A stretch of DNA of 63,477 nt from Opitutales bacterium (GCA_029254745.1 JAQWWZ010000065.1:1-63477), one strand, 5' to 3'. Positions 37,508 through 46,898 are shown, numbered from the stretch's first letter. Notes: generated by a model from the sequence alone, not told the origin. A program made the numbers and translations.

Positions 37508-38632
37508 ATGACTGACTTAGTAAAATCATCTGGGGTTTCCCTTTTAAACTTAATTCTTCCAAAGGAATCAGTTGTACGCGTTTCCAATGCAGTTTCTAAA
37601 GCTGGTGCGAAAGGCGTTTTTCAAATATCTGCACGTGGTTCTGTTCTCACTGAAGGTGGATTTCTTCAAAGAATGTTTCCACCTCCTGCTCCAGAACAAT
37701 TGCTTTTACAAGCCCTTGTACCTGACGACATTATTAACCAAGTTACTGAAGCCGCCATCGAATCTGGAAGCCTCGATAAGGTGGGCTCAGGTGCCGTATT
37801 TAGTATGAGTTGTAATGATGCTCAAGTTTCAAAATCTTTTCCTACTAATATTTCGTCCGATTCTAACAATAGTGAAGACAATCAAAGTGCTGCAAGCTTA
37901 GAGGCAATATGCTGTATTTGCGAAAAAGGTATTGCCGATGATATTGCAAAGGCAGCCCTTCAAAGCGGTGCACCTGGGCCAACAGTTACTTTTGGAGAAG
38001 GTGGTGGTGTTCGAGATAAAATTCCAATGCTTCGTATTACTAAAGGTCCTGAAAAAGAATTTGTTTGGTGTGTTGTCGATAAGTCAGAAGCAGATGACAT
38101 ATTTAGCAACATGGCGAGGGCGGGAAGAATTACAGAACCGGGTCGTGGGTTTATGTATTCAATCCCAGTTCATTCCGGTCTTATTAATGTATCAAGCACA
38201 GTTTCTTCCTCTACGCATGGAGCGAATATGGAGCAGGTCATTTCTGCTTTAGACGATTTGAAAGGCGGTAAGGATTGGCGAGTAACGCCTGATGTATCCA
38301 AATCGAAGTCTCTCAAATCCACTTTCCTGAATGACCTAGTTGGACTCTATTGCATTGTACCTAGAGACCACTACGATGAAGTGTATGATGCTATTTTAGA
38401 AACAGGTGCACCCGGTGTTAGTACAAACTTCGGTGTCATGATTGATGCGGAGTCTGATGACAATGAGCAGCAACAAAATGAAGAATGGGCATTGGTTTAT
38501 ACTTCAGTTGGACCTGATAGTGTTGAGTCGTTAAGGGATGTGGTATCGAGCAAGATATCTTCACTTGGTATCAAGCAATTCGCTTTTTACACATTGCCTA
38601 TCCCTAAGGCCCTTACCTATCTCGGGGGATAG
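37508..38632 (+). CDS. Protein with three tandem PII-like domains
   Basis: A soluble 374-residue protein. Three PII (GlnB)-like units can be traced, at about residues 10-102, 131-221 and 276-368. Each has a first strand followed by a helix of the type P-x-E/D-x-x-x-x-V-x-x-A-x-x-x-A/S-G-A (PKESVVRVSNAVSKAGAKG, CEKGIADDIAKAALQSGAPG, PRDHYDEVYDAILETGAPG) and a second half-repeat ending in a strand such as GRGFMYSIPV. The T-loop positions vary (the second holds FGEGGGVRD). Linkers are Ser/Asn/Gln-rich. Directly downstream of the DUF1538 gene, it is probably its regulatory partner. The ligand is unknown. Confidence 0.8.
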   Translation: MTDLVKSSGVSLLNLILPKESVVRVSNAVSKAGAKGVFQISARGSVLTEGGFLQRMFPPPAPEQLLLQALVPDDIINQVTEAAIESGSLDKVGSGAVFSMSCNDAQVSKSFPTNISSDSNNSEDNQSAASLEAICCICEKGIADDIAKAALQSGAPGPTVTFGEGGGVRDKIPMLRITKGPEKEFVWCVVDKSEADDIFSNMARAGRITEPGRGFMYSIPVHSGLINVSSTVSSSTHGANMEQVISALDDLKGGKDWRVTPDVSKSKSLKSTFLNDLVGLYCIVPRDHYDEVYDAILETGAPGVSTNFGVMIDAESDDNEQQQNEEWALVYTSVGPDSVESLRDVVSSKISSLGIKQFAFYTLPIPKALTYLGG

Positions 38633-38638
38633 AGAACT

Positions 38639-39523
38639 CTACGCAGAAATGGAGAATCTAATCAAACTCCATTCGCCATCTGCCTTGATGACTGAATTGT
38701 AGCTCAATTTTCTTTTTTCAAGTTCTTGGGAGTATGCCTCTTCAACACTTTTGGCTTCCATCGTTAAGATACCTGATAAAATAAGAGCTGAATTTGTTTT
38801 GGTTGTATTAACGATCGAAATTTTATTTTCGATCAAAACATCTGATTGTATGTTAGCAACGACTAGATCATACTTAACATTTGCTTTAAGTAATTCAATA
38901 CCGAGGTTCATAAAGATGATGTTGTGCCCCGTATCGTTGATAATTGCATTTTCTGCAGATATTCTCACGGCATCTTCATCATTATCAATGCCGAGAATGT
39001 TTTTGTATCCTAATTTTGCTGCAGTGATTGATAAAATTCCAGATCCGCATCCTATATCAAGTACATTTTGTTTAGAAGAGTGATTTAAATTCAATTCAAC
39101 TATTTCTTCTAAGCAAAGTTTTGTAGTTTCATGATTTCCAGTTCCAAAGGCCATACCTGGATCTAATAGGAGAGATTTTCCCCCTTCCGGAATTAAATAT
39201 TCATTTTCTAGCCATGTTGGAATCCAATGGAATCCTTTATGACTCCATGGTTTAAAGTGAATCTTATAGGATTCAGTCCAATTAGTATCCGAGATTTGCT
39301 GAATTTCTATGTTCTTATTACAGCTTAATATATCCGCAAAATATAAGTCTATTTCTTTGTTTATTTCATCTGTGGATATGTCGTTTTCAAAATAGCCTTC
39401 CAATTTAAAATCTAATTTTATTTTGTTTTGTAAGATAATCCATCTAGATGGAGCAATTTCATAAAGACAATCCTCCAATCGATCTACAGAATCAGCACTA
39501 ATGGTAATACTTACCTTGATCAT
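38639..39523 (-). CDS. prmA: Ribosomal protein L11 methyltransferase
   Basis: PrmA trimethylates ribosomal protein L11 with SAM. The class I motif VLDIGCGSGILSITAAKLG and the family segments LLDPGMAFGTGNHETTKLCLE and VVANIQSDVL (NPPY-type position) are clear. The start is ATG 39523 (294 aa), which overlaps the purN stop as ATGA; an upstream extension in the same frame runs through purN and is rejected. It ends 6 bases from the convergent PII gene. Confidence 0.93.
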   Translation of the reverse strand: MIKVSITISADSVDRLEDCLYEIAPSRWIILQNKIKLDFKLEGYFENDISTDEINKEIDLYFADILSCNKNIEIQQISDTNWTESYKIHFKPWSHKGFHWIPTWLENEYLIPEGGKSLLLDPGMAFGTGNHETTKLCLEEIVELNLNHSSKQNVLDIGCGSGILSITAAKLGYKNILGIDNDEDAVRISAENAIINDTGHNIIFMNLGIELLKANVKYDLVVANIQSDVLIENKISIVNTTKTNSALILSGILTMEAKSVEEAYSQELEKRKLSYNSVIKADGEWSLIRFSISA

Positions 39524-40110
39524 GAGTTTTTGTATGTGTGAGTGTCGGCAATTGCACAGACAACTTGTGATAATAAGAAATGTTCCTTTGCATGCATTCG
39601 TGAGGTAAGGCTTTGTAAGCAATCATTTTCCAGGATCTGAACGCCAGCTTGTGCGATAATATCGCCCCCATCAATGGTGTCATCAACCCAATGTACTGTA
39701 CAACCGGTTCTGGTGGCTTTCGCTTTATATGCATTTTCAATGGCATTCAGCCCTTTAAACTCTGGAAGTAAACTAGGATGTAAATTAATTACTTTACCAT
39801 CAAAGTGGTTAATGAAATTTATGCCTACAATCTTCATGAAACCAGCAAGAATGATTAGATCGGGTTGGGTTCCTGATAGTGTGCTGATCCAGTCAGCCTC
39901 ATGTTGTCCTTTAATAAAAGCACTTGTCGTAGGTGAAGGCACAAGTTTTGCGTTGCATCGAAATTCTGAAGCTAGCTTTAAAAACTGTGAGTCTTCAGAA
40001 TCGGTAAAAAGCGAAATATCTTGGACTTTACTAAGTTTGCCGCTTTTAAATTCAGATAGCAGATATCTTGCATTAGAACCTTTACCCGACCCAAGAATTG
40101 AAATTTTCAA
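39520..40110 (-). CDS. purN: Phosphoribosylglycinamide formyltransferase
   Basis: PurN transfers a formyl group from 10-formyltetrahydrofolate to GAR, the third step of purine synthesis. Motifs are the phosphate loop GSGKGSNA at residues 7-14, LAGFMKIV, NLHPSLLPEFKG with the catalytic His, and TGCTVHWVDDTIDGGDIIAQ. At 196 aa it is slightly short but complete. The start is a TTG at 40110 that overlaps the preceding stop (TTGA), an arrangement that implies coupled translation. Confidence 0.94.
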   Translation of the reverse strand: MKISILGSGKGSNARYLLSEFKSGKLSKVQDISLFTDSEDSQFLKLASEFRCNAKLVPSPTTSAFIKGQHEADWISTLSGTQPDLIILAGFMKIVGINFINHFDGKVINLHPSLLPEFKGLNAIENAYKAKATRTGCTVHWVDDTIDGGDIIAQAGVQILENDCLQSLTSRMHAKEHFLLSQVVCAIADTHTYKNS

Positions 40111-40607
40111 GATGAGGGTGGATTTATTGATTGAGTGATTTTAGAAATAACATCCGTTGTACTTTTTCCCGCCAACATACTGACAAATTTTATTTCGGCA
40201 CCGACCTCTTTCAATGCATGCTTTTCTTCCTTGTTTATTGAATTTAGGGAATAATCTGCAGATTTAATATAGTAGTCAGGCTTAAGTTTAAGAATTTCAT
40301 ACTTTAGGTTTGGTGTACTAAATAAAACTATTTCATCCACGCAACTTAATGCTGATAGCATATATGCTCGCTCTTTTTGGGTAATAATAGGCCGTAGTTT
40401 ACCTTTTAGAATTTTGATACTCTCATCAGAATTAAGTGCAACCCATAAATGGTCGGCATATTTTGCTGCTTCCTTTAAACTATGCACATGCCCTGCATGT
40501 AAAAGGTCAAAGCATCCATTTGTCAGTGCTAGAGTCTTATTCCTTTTTCTTAAATCTGACCTTTTCTGAACCGCTTCATCTATTGAGATATAACACTCCG
40601 CAATCAT
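40107..40607 (-). CDS. rfaE2: D-glycero-beta-D-manno-heptose 1-phosphate adenylyltransferase-like nucleotidyltransferase
   Basis: A 166-residue cytidylyltransferase-like protein matching the HldE C-terminal (RfaE2) domain, which makes ADP-heptose for lipopolysaccharide core. The signature NGCFDLLHAGHVHSLKEA (HxGH type) is at residues 30-47, followed by VALNSDESIKILKGKLRPI and the GKSTTDVISKI tail. No RfaE1 kinase domain is fused or adjacent. The close relative glycerol-3-phosphate cytidylyltransferase is possible but less likely. It lies 11 bases after dnaJ. Confidence 0.85.
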   Translation of the reverse strand: MIAECYISIDEAVQKRSDLRKRNKTLALTNGCFDLLHAGHVHSLKEAAKYADHLWVALNSDESIKILKGKLRPIITQKERAYMLSALSCVDEIVLFSTPNLKYEILKLKPDYYIKSADYSLNSINKEEKHALKEVGAEIKFVSMLAGKSTTDVISKITQSINPPSS

Positions 40608-40618
40608 TGCAGCGTAAA

Positions 40619-41767
40619 TTAGAGGATTTTTTTCATTTTATCTATAAATCCTTCATCTGCCTCAATGTCTTTTTCCCCGCAAGACTTCCCAAAATCTGCG
40701 AGTTTACTTCTTTGTTCTTTTGTAAGTTTAGAAGGTACAAGGATACAAATCTTTACATACAAATCACCAACTCTTCCCCTAGATCTAAGGTTAGGCATAC
40801 CTTTATCTCGAATCCGAAAAGTCTTGTTTGATTGGGTCCCACTTGGAATCTTTAATAAAACTTTTCCTTGCAGGGTAGGTACATTAACATTCCCACCCAA
40901 CGCCGCCAAGGTAAACGGTATCATTAGTTCATGGAAAAGATCATCCTCATCACGATCAAACTGTTCGTGTTCTTTTATATTAATATCAACATAGAGATCC
41001 CCACTCGATCCACCATACATACCCGCATCTCCTCTGCCCCTTGAGCAAAGACGATTACCATCACTAACGCCTGCGGGGATATCAACTTTTATTGAGTCAG
41101 ATATTTTCTTTCTACCCTCTCCGCGGCATTTTGTACATGGGTTTTCAATCATCACTCCAGACCCACTACAAGTGGGGCAGGTTCTTCTTATACTTATAAA
41201 ACCTTGATTTGAAGCAACTTGTCCAATCCCTCCGCAAGTTGAGCACATCGATTTTCCTGAACCTTGAGCAGAGCCAGAACCTGAGCAAGGGTCACATTCC
41301 ACATGGTGATGATATTTAATTTCTTTTTCAATTCCAGATGCAGCTTGTTCTAAGGAGATGGTAACACTCACACGCAAGTCTGCTCCTCTTTTTCCAGGAT
41401 CGTTTCCTGTATTTTGCCCACCTCCAAAAAAATCTTCAAAAATGCTACCGAAACCACCCCCACCACCACCGGTGTTGTTCCCTCCAAAAGCATCGCGAAA
41501 TAAGTCAAATGGGTCTACGCCTTGCCCAGATGGGCCGCCACCCCTGAAAGCATCATGACCAAACTGATCATACTTTCTTCTTTTTTCACTGTCCTTCAGG
41601 ATTTCAAAAGCACCAGATATTTCTTTAAATTTTTCTTCTGCTTCCTTGTCACCCTGATTTTTGTCAGGATGATACTGAATCGCTAGTTTGCGATAAGCTT
41701 TTTTAATATCACTATCTGATGAATCTCTGGCAACACCAAGAACATCGTATAAATCTTTGTTAGACAT
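40619..41767 (-). CDS. dnaJ: Chaperone DnaJ
   Basis: DnaJ (Hsp40, 382 aa) delivers substrates to DnaK and stimulates its ATPase. The J domain with YHPDKNQGD is at residues 31-39. A Gly/Phe-rich linker follows (FGGNNTGGGGGGFGSIFEDFFGGG). Four CxxCxGxG-type zinc motifs are seen (CDPCSGSG, CSTCGGIG, CPTCSGSG, CTKCRGEG), then the substrate-binding C-terminal domains. It follows grpE by 29 bases. dnaK is not in the window. Confidence 0.97.
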   Translation of the reverse strand: MSNKDLYDVLGVARDSSDSDIKKAYRKLAIQYHPDKNQGDKEAEEKFKEISGAFEILKDSEKRRKYDQFGHDAFRGGGPSGQGVDPFDLFRDAFGGNNTGGGGGGFGSIFEDFFGGGQNTGNDPGKRGADLRVSVTISLEQAASGIEKEIKYHHHVECDPCSGSGSAQGSGKSMCSTCGGIGQVASNQGFISIRRTCPTCSGSGVMIENPCTKCRGEGRKKISDSIKVDIPAGVSDGNRLCSRGRGDAGMYGGSSGDLYVDINIKEHEQFDRDEDDLFHELMIPFTLAALGGNVNVPTLQGKVLLKIPSGTQSNKTFRIRDKGMPNLRSRGRVGDLYVKICILVPSKLTKEQRSKLADFGKSCGEKDIEADEGFIDKMKKIL

Positions 41768-41796
41768 GTTATAATTTGATGTAAGTGGTTAGGTAA

Positions 41797-42372
41797 TTAT
41801 TCACTAACTTGATTTTTTACTAGAATTACCGAAGCAGGTCGGAGAAGATTATTTTTTAATTTGTAACCTGTTCGAATGGTTTTGAGAACAATACCATCTT
41901 CATTTCCTTCGGATGCTTCATACCCAATGGCTTCGTGCAAACTAGGGTCAAAACTTTCGACAGACGGCTCGATGATGTTTAGTCCATTTTCTTTCATCGC
42001 ACCTTCGAATTGATTCATTGCCATAACAAAGCCTTGAACAACTTCTTTTCCATTTTCTGTTTTTTCAGCTTCCTTTAATCCTAGGTTGAAAGCGTCAAGA
42101 ATGGGAAGTAAGTCCGTAAACAATTGTACCCTTGTTCTTACAACTGATTCTTCTCTTTCCCGTATAGATCTTTTGCGAATGTTTTCAATATCAGCTAGTG
42201 CACGTAGATATTTATTCTGAACGGATTCATGTTTTTCGTAAGCATTTTGGAGCTTAGTATGGAGATCATTATCCTCAGAATTTTTTGGTGGTTCATTTGT
42301 ATCTTCAACCACCTTCTTTTCATTCAGATTTTCGTTTTCGTTTAGATTATTTTTTTCTTCTGTATCGCTCAT
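41797..42372 (-). CDS. grpE: Nucleotide exchange factor GrpE
   Basis: GrpE releases ADP from DnaK. The 191-residue protein has a charged, disordered N-terminus (about 45 residues rich in E, N and K), a long coiled-coil helix (YLRALADIENIRKRSIREREE) and the C-terminal beta-domain with SFDPSLHEAIGYE and GYKLKNNLLRPASVIVVK-like ending LLRPASVILVKNQ. It precedes dnaJ, a common pairing. No CIRCE inverted repeat is visible in the 50-base gap upstream, so HrcA control is not supported here. Confidence 0.95.
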   Translation of the reverse strand: MSDTEEKNNLNENENLNEKKVVEDTNEPPKNSEDNDLHTKLQNAYEKHESVQNKYLRALADIENIRKRSIREREESVVRTRVQLFTDLLPILDAFNLGLKEAEKTENGKEVVQGFVMAMNQFEGAMKENGLNIIEPSVESFDPSLHEAIGYEASEGNEDGIVLKTIRTGYKLKNNLLRPASVILVKNQVSE

Positions 42373-42422
42373 TAGGAATTATTTTCAACACAATATCATT
42401 AATTTGAATTGTGTAGAGTTAA

Positions 42423-43379
42423 TTACGTAGGTTTGTTAAATCTGTCTGTAACAAGTAAAGTTGAGTTATGAGTAGCTTTTATGGTGCATTCTGCGGAAAA
42501 GGGGGATAGTCCGTGCTCACCTACTTCAATCTTTTCTTTACCTACATTGACCCTGCCTGATATTAGATGAATAATCGAACAGTCAGAATTTCTGTCTTTT
42601 AGTTGAATTTTTTCACCATTTATGAGATTAAACTTTCTGATCCTAAATTCATTACAATCTGCAAGAACTTGAGACTTTAAATTAGTAGTGGTTTTCAAGG
42701 TACTTGGTTCATAGTCATTAAAATCGATGCTTTGCATCGATTTATCGATATGCAATTCTCGGGGGATTCCATTAAGGCCATTCCTATCCCAATCAAATAC
42801 TCGAAAGGTAGTGTCTGAGTTTTGCTGAATTTCTAGAATCAAATTCCCCGAGTCGATTGCATGAATTCTACCACTTTCAATTAGAATCGATTCTCCTTCT
42901 TTTGAGCTGATTCGGTGACAACAATTTTCAGCAGATCCGTTTTCAATTGCTTTTCTGAAATTATATTTTGTCGTTCCTTTTTTAAAGCCAACAAAGAGGC
43001 CAGCCTTATTAGTAGTGTGGGCAATATACCAGTTTTCAGTTTTGGGTTCACCAGAAAGTTTCTGAGCAATTTGTTTTGGTGGATGAACTTGCAGGCTTAA
43101 CCGCTCTGTGCAATCAAGCCATTTTACTAAAATTGGGAATTTTTGATCAGATAACCAATTTGGTCCCATCATTAATCTAGGATTTTCTTGAATTAATGAT
43201 CTCAAAGACTGTGATTTTTTTAAAGGATGTAATAGGATAGAGTTTATATCATCACGGTCGACAAGATCCCATGATTCGCCAATTTTAACATTTCGGGGGA
43301 TATTACGCTGAAGTTTTGTTCTGAGCAACTGGCCACCCCAAACTCTTTCTTGGTAAATCGGTTCAAACTTGAAAATCAT
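42423..43379 (-). CDS. manA: Mannose-6-phosphate isomerase, class I
   Basis: This zinc enzyme interconverts mannose 6-phosphate and fructose 6-phosphate and so feeds GDP-mannose and exopolysaccharide synthesis. Recognisable sites are VWGG near the N-terminus, the zinc ligands in LSLQVHPP and PKTENWYI, and SGRIHAIDSGNLILEIQQNSD. The start is ATG 43379 (318 aa), which is the usual length of the short bacterial form; a TTG at 43415 would add 12 residues. It heads the minus-strand set manA-grpE-dnaJ-rfaE2-purN-prmA. Confidence 0.92.
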   Translation of the reverse strand: MIFKFEPIYQERVWGGQLLRTKLQRNIPRNVKIGESWDLVDRDDINSILLHPLKKSQSLRSLIQENPRLMMGPNWLSDQKFPILVKWLDCTERLSLQVHPPKQIAQKLSGEPKTENWYIAHTTNKAGLFVGFKKGTTKYNFRKAIENGSAENCCHRISSKEGESILIESGRIHAIDSGNLILEIQQNSDTTFRVFDWDRNGLNGIPRELHIDKSMQSIDFNDYEPSTLKTTTNLKSQVLADCNEFRIRKFNLINGEKIQLKDRNSDCSIIHLISGRVNVGKEKIEVGEHGLSPFSAECTIKATHNSTLLVTDRFNKPT

Positions 43380-43440
43380 GCTAAAGTTTTGTTCTATGTG
43401 TGATGAGTTACTCAATGAGGAAATTAATCCTTATTAATAA

Positions 43441-46059
43441 ATGAAAAAGATGGCGAAACGAAACACAAAAGAAAGCAAGAAAACACAGTCCGATTCAATT
43501 AAAGCCCATAAGAATCCCCTCTTACCTGCCTTTCTAGTATTGCTTGCAATTTGTTTATTCTTATCAGTAATTTCTTTTGAGCCTAGTGCTCTCCATGTTA
43601 TTGGATCCTTGGATGCTGTTGTTCAAAGTGATGATCAGACGGTACCGCTTCTTGGTAAATTTGGGAATTACTTAGCATATTATAATTTAGCTCTTTTAGG
43701 AGTTTCTTCCTGGTTGCTGCCTTGGGCTTTGATTTGTTTAGCTTACTCTATTTACTACAAAACTAGTATTATTTTTAAATGTAAAAAAGTAGGTAGTGTT
43801 TTACTTTTTATCATTTCAATATGTGCATTTTCAGATCTCAATTTTTCTGAAAGTTTCAATAAACAATATTTCATATCCGGACCAGGTGGCTATTTGGGGT
43901 GCTTTTTATATTCGGGTTTGCCTTTTACTTCTACAATTGGTGTTCCCCAGGGAATTATTGGAGCTTTCTTTGGTCCACTCGGCACTTATCTTTTAAGTAT
44001 CATTTTATCTGTTTTTTCGTTACTGCTCCACTTTTCCTTGTCTATTTCAACAATTAGAGGTCTTTATGCAAAAATCCCTCTTTTGAAATTGCCACGAAGC
44101 AAAGAGGCCAAAAGTGAAACCTTGGATCAAACTACAATAATGGAAAAAAAACCATCTTCTGCCAAATCCTTATTTAGTAAATTGTTGTCTGCTATGCCAA
44201 AGTTGAATGTGAATGCAGAGGACGATCTTTTATTTAGTGATGTATCTAAAAGTCAAACTGCCAAAGAGACAAATGTACATGGAGAGCTAATTAAACCCAA
44301 ATCCAGCTTTAAGCCAATGAAGGCAAAGAATAAAGAGCAAGCAAATCATAATGATAATGCGATTGAAGTTAAGGCTGTGGAAGGTGTTACATCAGATTCT
44401 AATTTAACGAGTGAATCACTTGAAGAAAACCTTGTTCCAGCAGAAATAACCAGATCTAATCAAGTTGAAATGGATGGGTTTAAAGTTGTTCGAGCAGCTA
44501 AAACTGAAAAAGCAGGTGATCTTTTTCCCGAGAGAAAAGGCGACTATCAATTCCCTACATTGGATTTATTGATGGAACCCCCTGAAGAAGTTGGAAATGC
44601 CGATGATGACCACATGGAGAAAGCTCGTAATTTAAAAGAGACCCTTGCTCAATTCAAAGTAGATGTTGAACTTGGTGAAGTGCACACAGGACCAGTCATC
44701 ACTAGATATGATGTGCACCCTGCTGCAGGAGTACGCGTGGAGAAAATTGCAAATTTAGATAAGAATTTGGCGATGGCTCTCCGAGCAGATAGCGTTCGAA
44801 TATTAGCCCCTGTACCAGGGAAAGGTTGCGTAGGGATCGAAGTCCCAAATTCAGATCCCGCTGCAGTTTGCCTTAAAGAGATATTACAGTCAAAGGCATG
44901 GGCTGATTCAGGTGCGGAAATACCAATTGTGCTTGGTAAAGAAGCAAGCGGAAAAGCTCTAGTTGCTGATTTAACAAAAATGCCCCATCTTTTAGTCGCT
45001 GGTTCTACAGGCTCGGGTAAGACTGTTTGCATCAATGCAATCATTGCTTCACTTTGTTATCATTCTAGTCCCGAAGATGTTAGATTCATAATGGTTGATC
45101 CAAAGATTGTAGAGATGAAAATCTATAATGATTTGCCTCACATGTTAATTCCGGTTGTAACTGAACCTAAGAAGGTACCAGGTGCGCTAAAATGGCTTCT
45201 TATTGAAATGGAAAGAAGGTACCAAATCTTTTCAAAGGTCGGTGTTAGAAATATTGCAGGTTTCAATGCTAAAATATTAAAAGACAAAGAAGAAAAGGAA
45301 AAGGCTCAACTACTTGATGCTGAGATGACTGCTGAAGAACGTGCGGCATTGTCGAATATACAAGTTCCTAGAGATGATGATGCCTTGGAGATCCCAGAGA
45401 ATAAGCTTCCATATATTGTTTGTATTATTGATGAATTGGCTGACTTGATGATGGTTGCACAAGCGGATGTAGAAACTGGTATTGCCAGACTTGCTCAACT
45501 TGCAAGGGCAGCTGGCATTCATCTTATTATTGCAACACAAAGACCATCTGTAAATGTCATCACCGGTGTGATAAAAGCAAACTTACCAAGTAGAATTTCT
45601 TTCAGAGTCGCTTCTTATCGTGATAGTCAGACAATTTTAGACGGGAAAGGTGCAGAAGCATTGATTGGTAGAGGAGATATGCTATTTATACCCCCTGGCA
45701 GTGCGACTTTTGTTCGTGCACAAGGTGCATTTGTCAGCGATGATGAAATTAATGGGATTGTTGATTACCTAAAGATTAATGGTCCACCCGAAATTATTGA
45801 AGAAGTCCGTGAGCAAATTGAATCTGCAGGAGAAGATGATGTATTAGGGCAAGGAGGCGATGATGGAGATGAAGACCCAATGGTACGGAAAGCAATCGAG
45901 GTAATCAGGACAACCAAACGAGCTTCCACCTCAAACCTGCAAAGGAAATTAAGTATCGGGTATAATCGTGCTGCAAGAATAATGGATGATCTCGAAGACA
46001 GAGGAATGATAGGTCCTGATGTTCCTGGCCAAGGAAGAGAAATTCTTATGGACCTCTAG
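43441..46059 (+). CDS. ftsK: DNA translocase FtsK/SpoIIIE
   Basis: FtsK is a hexameric DNA pump at the division septum that clears and resolves chromosome termini. The 872-residue protein has about four N-terminal membrane helices (residues 28-200), a variable linker (200-400) and the motor domain with Walker A GSTGSGKTV, Walker B VCIIDELADLMM and RLAQLARAAGIHLIIATQRPSVNVITG. The winged-helix gamma domain at the C-terminus (STSNLQRKLSIGYNRAARIMDDLE) reads KOPS-type DNA signals. The linker is short compared with E. coli. It diverges from manA. Confidence 0.97.
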   Translation: MKKMAKRNTKESKKTQSDSIKAHKNPLLPAFLVLLAICLFLSVISFEPSALHVIGSLDAVVQSDDQTVPLLGKFGNYLAYYNLALLGVSSWLLPWALICLAYSIYYKTSIIFKCKKVGSVLLFIISICAFSDLNFSESFNKQYFISGPGGYLGCFLYSGLPFTSTIGVPQGIIGAFFGPLGTYLLSIILSVFSLLLHFSLSISTIRGLYAKIPLLKLPRSKEAKSETLDQTTIMEKKPSSAKSLFSKLLSAMPKLNVNAEDDLLFSDVSKSQTAKETNVHGELIKPKSSFKPMKAKNKEQANHNDNAIEVKAVEGVTSDSNLTSESLEENLVPAEITRSNQVEMDGFKVVRAAKTEKAGDLFPERKGDYQFPTLDLLMEPPEEVGNADDDHMEKARNLKETLAQFKVDVELGEVHTGPVITRYDVHPAAGVRVEKIANLDKNLAMALRADSVRILAPVPGKGCVGIEVPNSDPAAVCLKEILQSKAWADSGAEIPIVLGKEASGKALVADLTKMPHLLVAGSTGSGKTVCINAIIASLCYHSSPEDVRFIMVDPKIVEMKIYNDLPHMLIPVVTEPKKVPGALKWLLIEMERRYQIFSKVGVRNIAGFNAKILKDKEEKEKAQLLDAEMTAEERAALSNIQVPRDDDALEIPENKLPYIVCIIDELADLMMVAQADVETGIARLAQLARAAGIHLIIATQRPSVNVITGVIKANLPSRISFRVASYRDSQTILDGKGAEALIGRGDMLFIPPGSATFVRAQGAFVSDDEINGIVDYLKINGPPEIIEEVREQIESAGEDDVLGQGGDDGDEDPMVRKAIEVIRTTKRASTSNLQRKLSIGYNRAARIMDDLEDRGMIGPDVPGQGREILMDL

Positions 46060-46124
46060 TAAATTTATTGATTGTAAAAATCTCTTCTTGCAATCATCAA
46101 TAACCATTGAAATTATTACATAAG

Positions 46125-46898
46125 ATGGGATTAGGACAAAAATTAGAAGAAGCTAGAAATCGAAAAGGCATTTCCATTCGTGAAGCAACTGAAAGTACCA
46201 AAATCAGAAGTGATTATCTTTCATCTTTTGAATCTGGTGATTTTAATATCAATCTGCCTGTCGTTTACCTACGAGGATTTGTCAGGCTTTATTCAAGATT
46301 TCTAGGGTTAGACCAAGAAGGAATTATGACTGATTTGGATGTTGAACTTGGTTCTATTAGTTCCAAGAATCAGAGGAAATCGCTAGGTTCTATTGCGTCA
46401 AATGATCAAACTGAAAAAAAAGTATCTGCAGTTACTTCATCCAGTACCAATAAAAGTTCGAAAGGTATTCCAGTACCTAAACTTATTTTTTCAGCATTGG
46501 GTCTAGCATTAATTCTGGTTGTTGCTCTAATCATCAGTTCTGCTTTGTCGGAGGATAATTTGGATGAAACCGCCGTAAACGAATCTCAGCAAATTGTGGA
46601 AAAAATACAACCTTTATCAGTTCCTGTTGCAAACGCTGTTTTGATTGATGTAAATTCTCTTAACTTAGCAGCAATTGGTCCAATAGACAGGTTAATTGTT
46701 TGTGATGAAGGTGAAATGCCTAAGAAATATCACGAATTTAACTCCTTAGCTGAAGGCTGGGAAATAACCATTCAATTTAAGAAATCATTTAAATGTTACA
46801 GCTCATCCTTGGAAAGTCTTCGTTTTGCTGTAGACGATGGGTTGGAGAAAAAAGCCCAGGGTGTTGGTGCTGGTAATTTTAGTTGGTCAGCAGAATAA
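46125..46898 (+). CDS. RodZ-like membrane protein with N-terminal helix-turn-helix
   Basis: A bitopic protein of 257 aa resembling RodZ, which links MreB to the elongation machinery. The N-terminal HTH_25 domain reads GLGQKLEEARNRKGISIREATESTKIRSDYL, followed by FESGDFNINLPVVYLRGFVRLYSRFLGLD. A single transmembrane helix (KLIFSALGLALILVVALIISSAL) is near residue 125. The periplasmic part is a beta-rich domain ending ...AGNFSWSAE. Start is ATG 46125; a TTG at 46107 would add six residues. It lies 65 bases after ftsK. Confidence 0.85.
   Translation: MGLGQKLEEARNRKGISIREATESTKIRSDYLSSFESGDFNINLPVVYLRGFVRLYSRFLGLDQEGIMTDLDVELGSISSKNQRKSLGSIASNDQTEKKVSAVTSSSTNKSSKGIPVPKLIFSALGLALILVVALIISSALSEDNLDETAVNESQQIVEKIQPLSVPVANAVLIDVNSLNLAAIGPIDRLIVCDEGEMPKKYHEFNSLAEGWEITIQFKKSFKCYSSSLESLRFAVDDGLEKKAQGVGAGNFSWSAE

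Noticed and set aside
39524-39622. Longer prmA start at 39622
   Set aside because: It lies wholly within purN, is Cys-rich and unconserved; the ATG at 39523 forms the common ATGA overlap.
42373-42422. CIRCE/HrcA operator upstream of grpE-dnaJ
   Set aside because: No TTAGCACTC-N9-GAGTGCTAA or near match is present in the gap.
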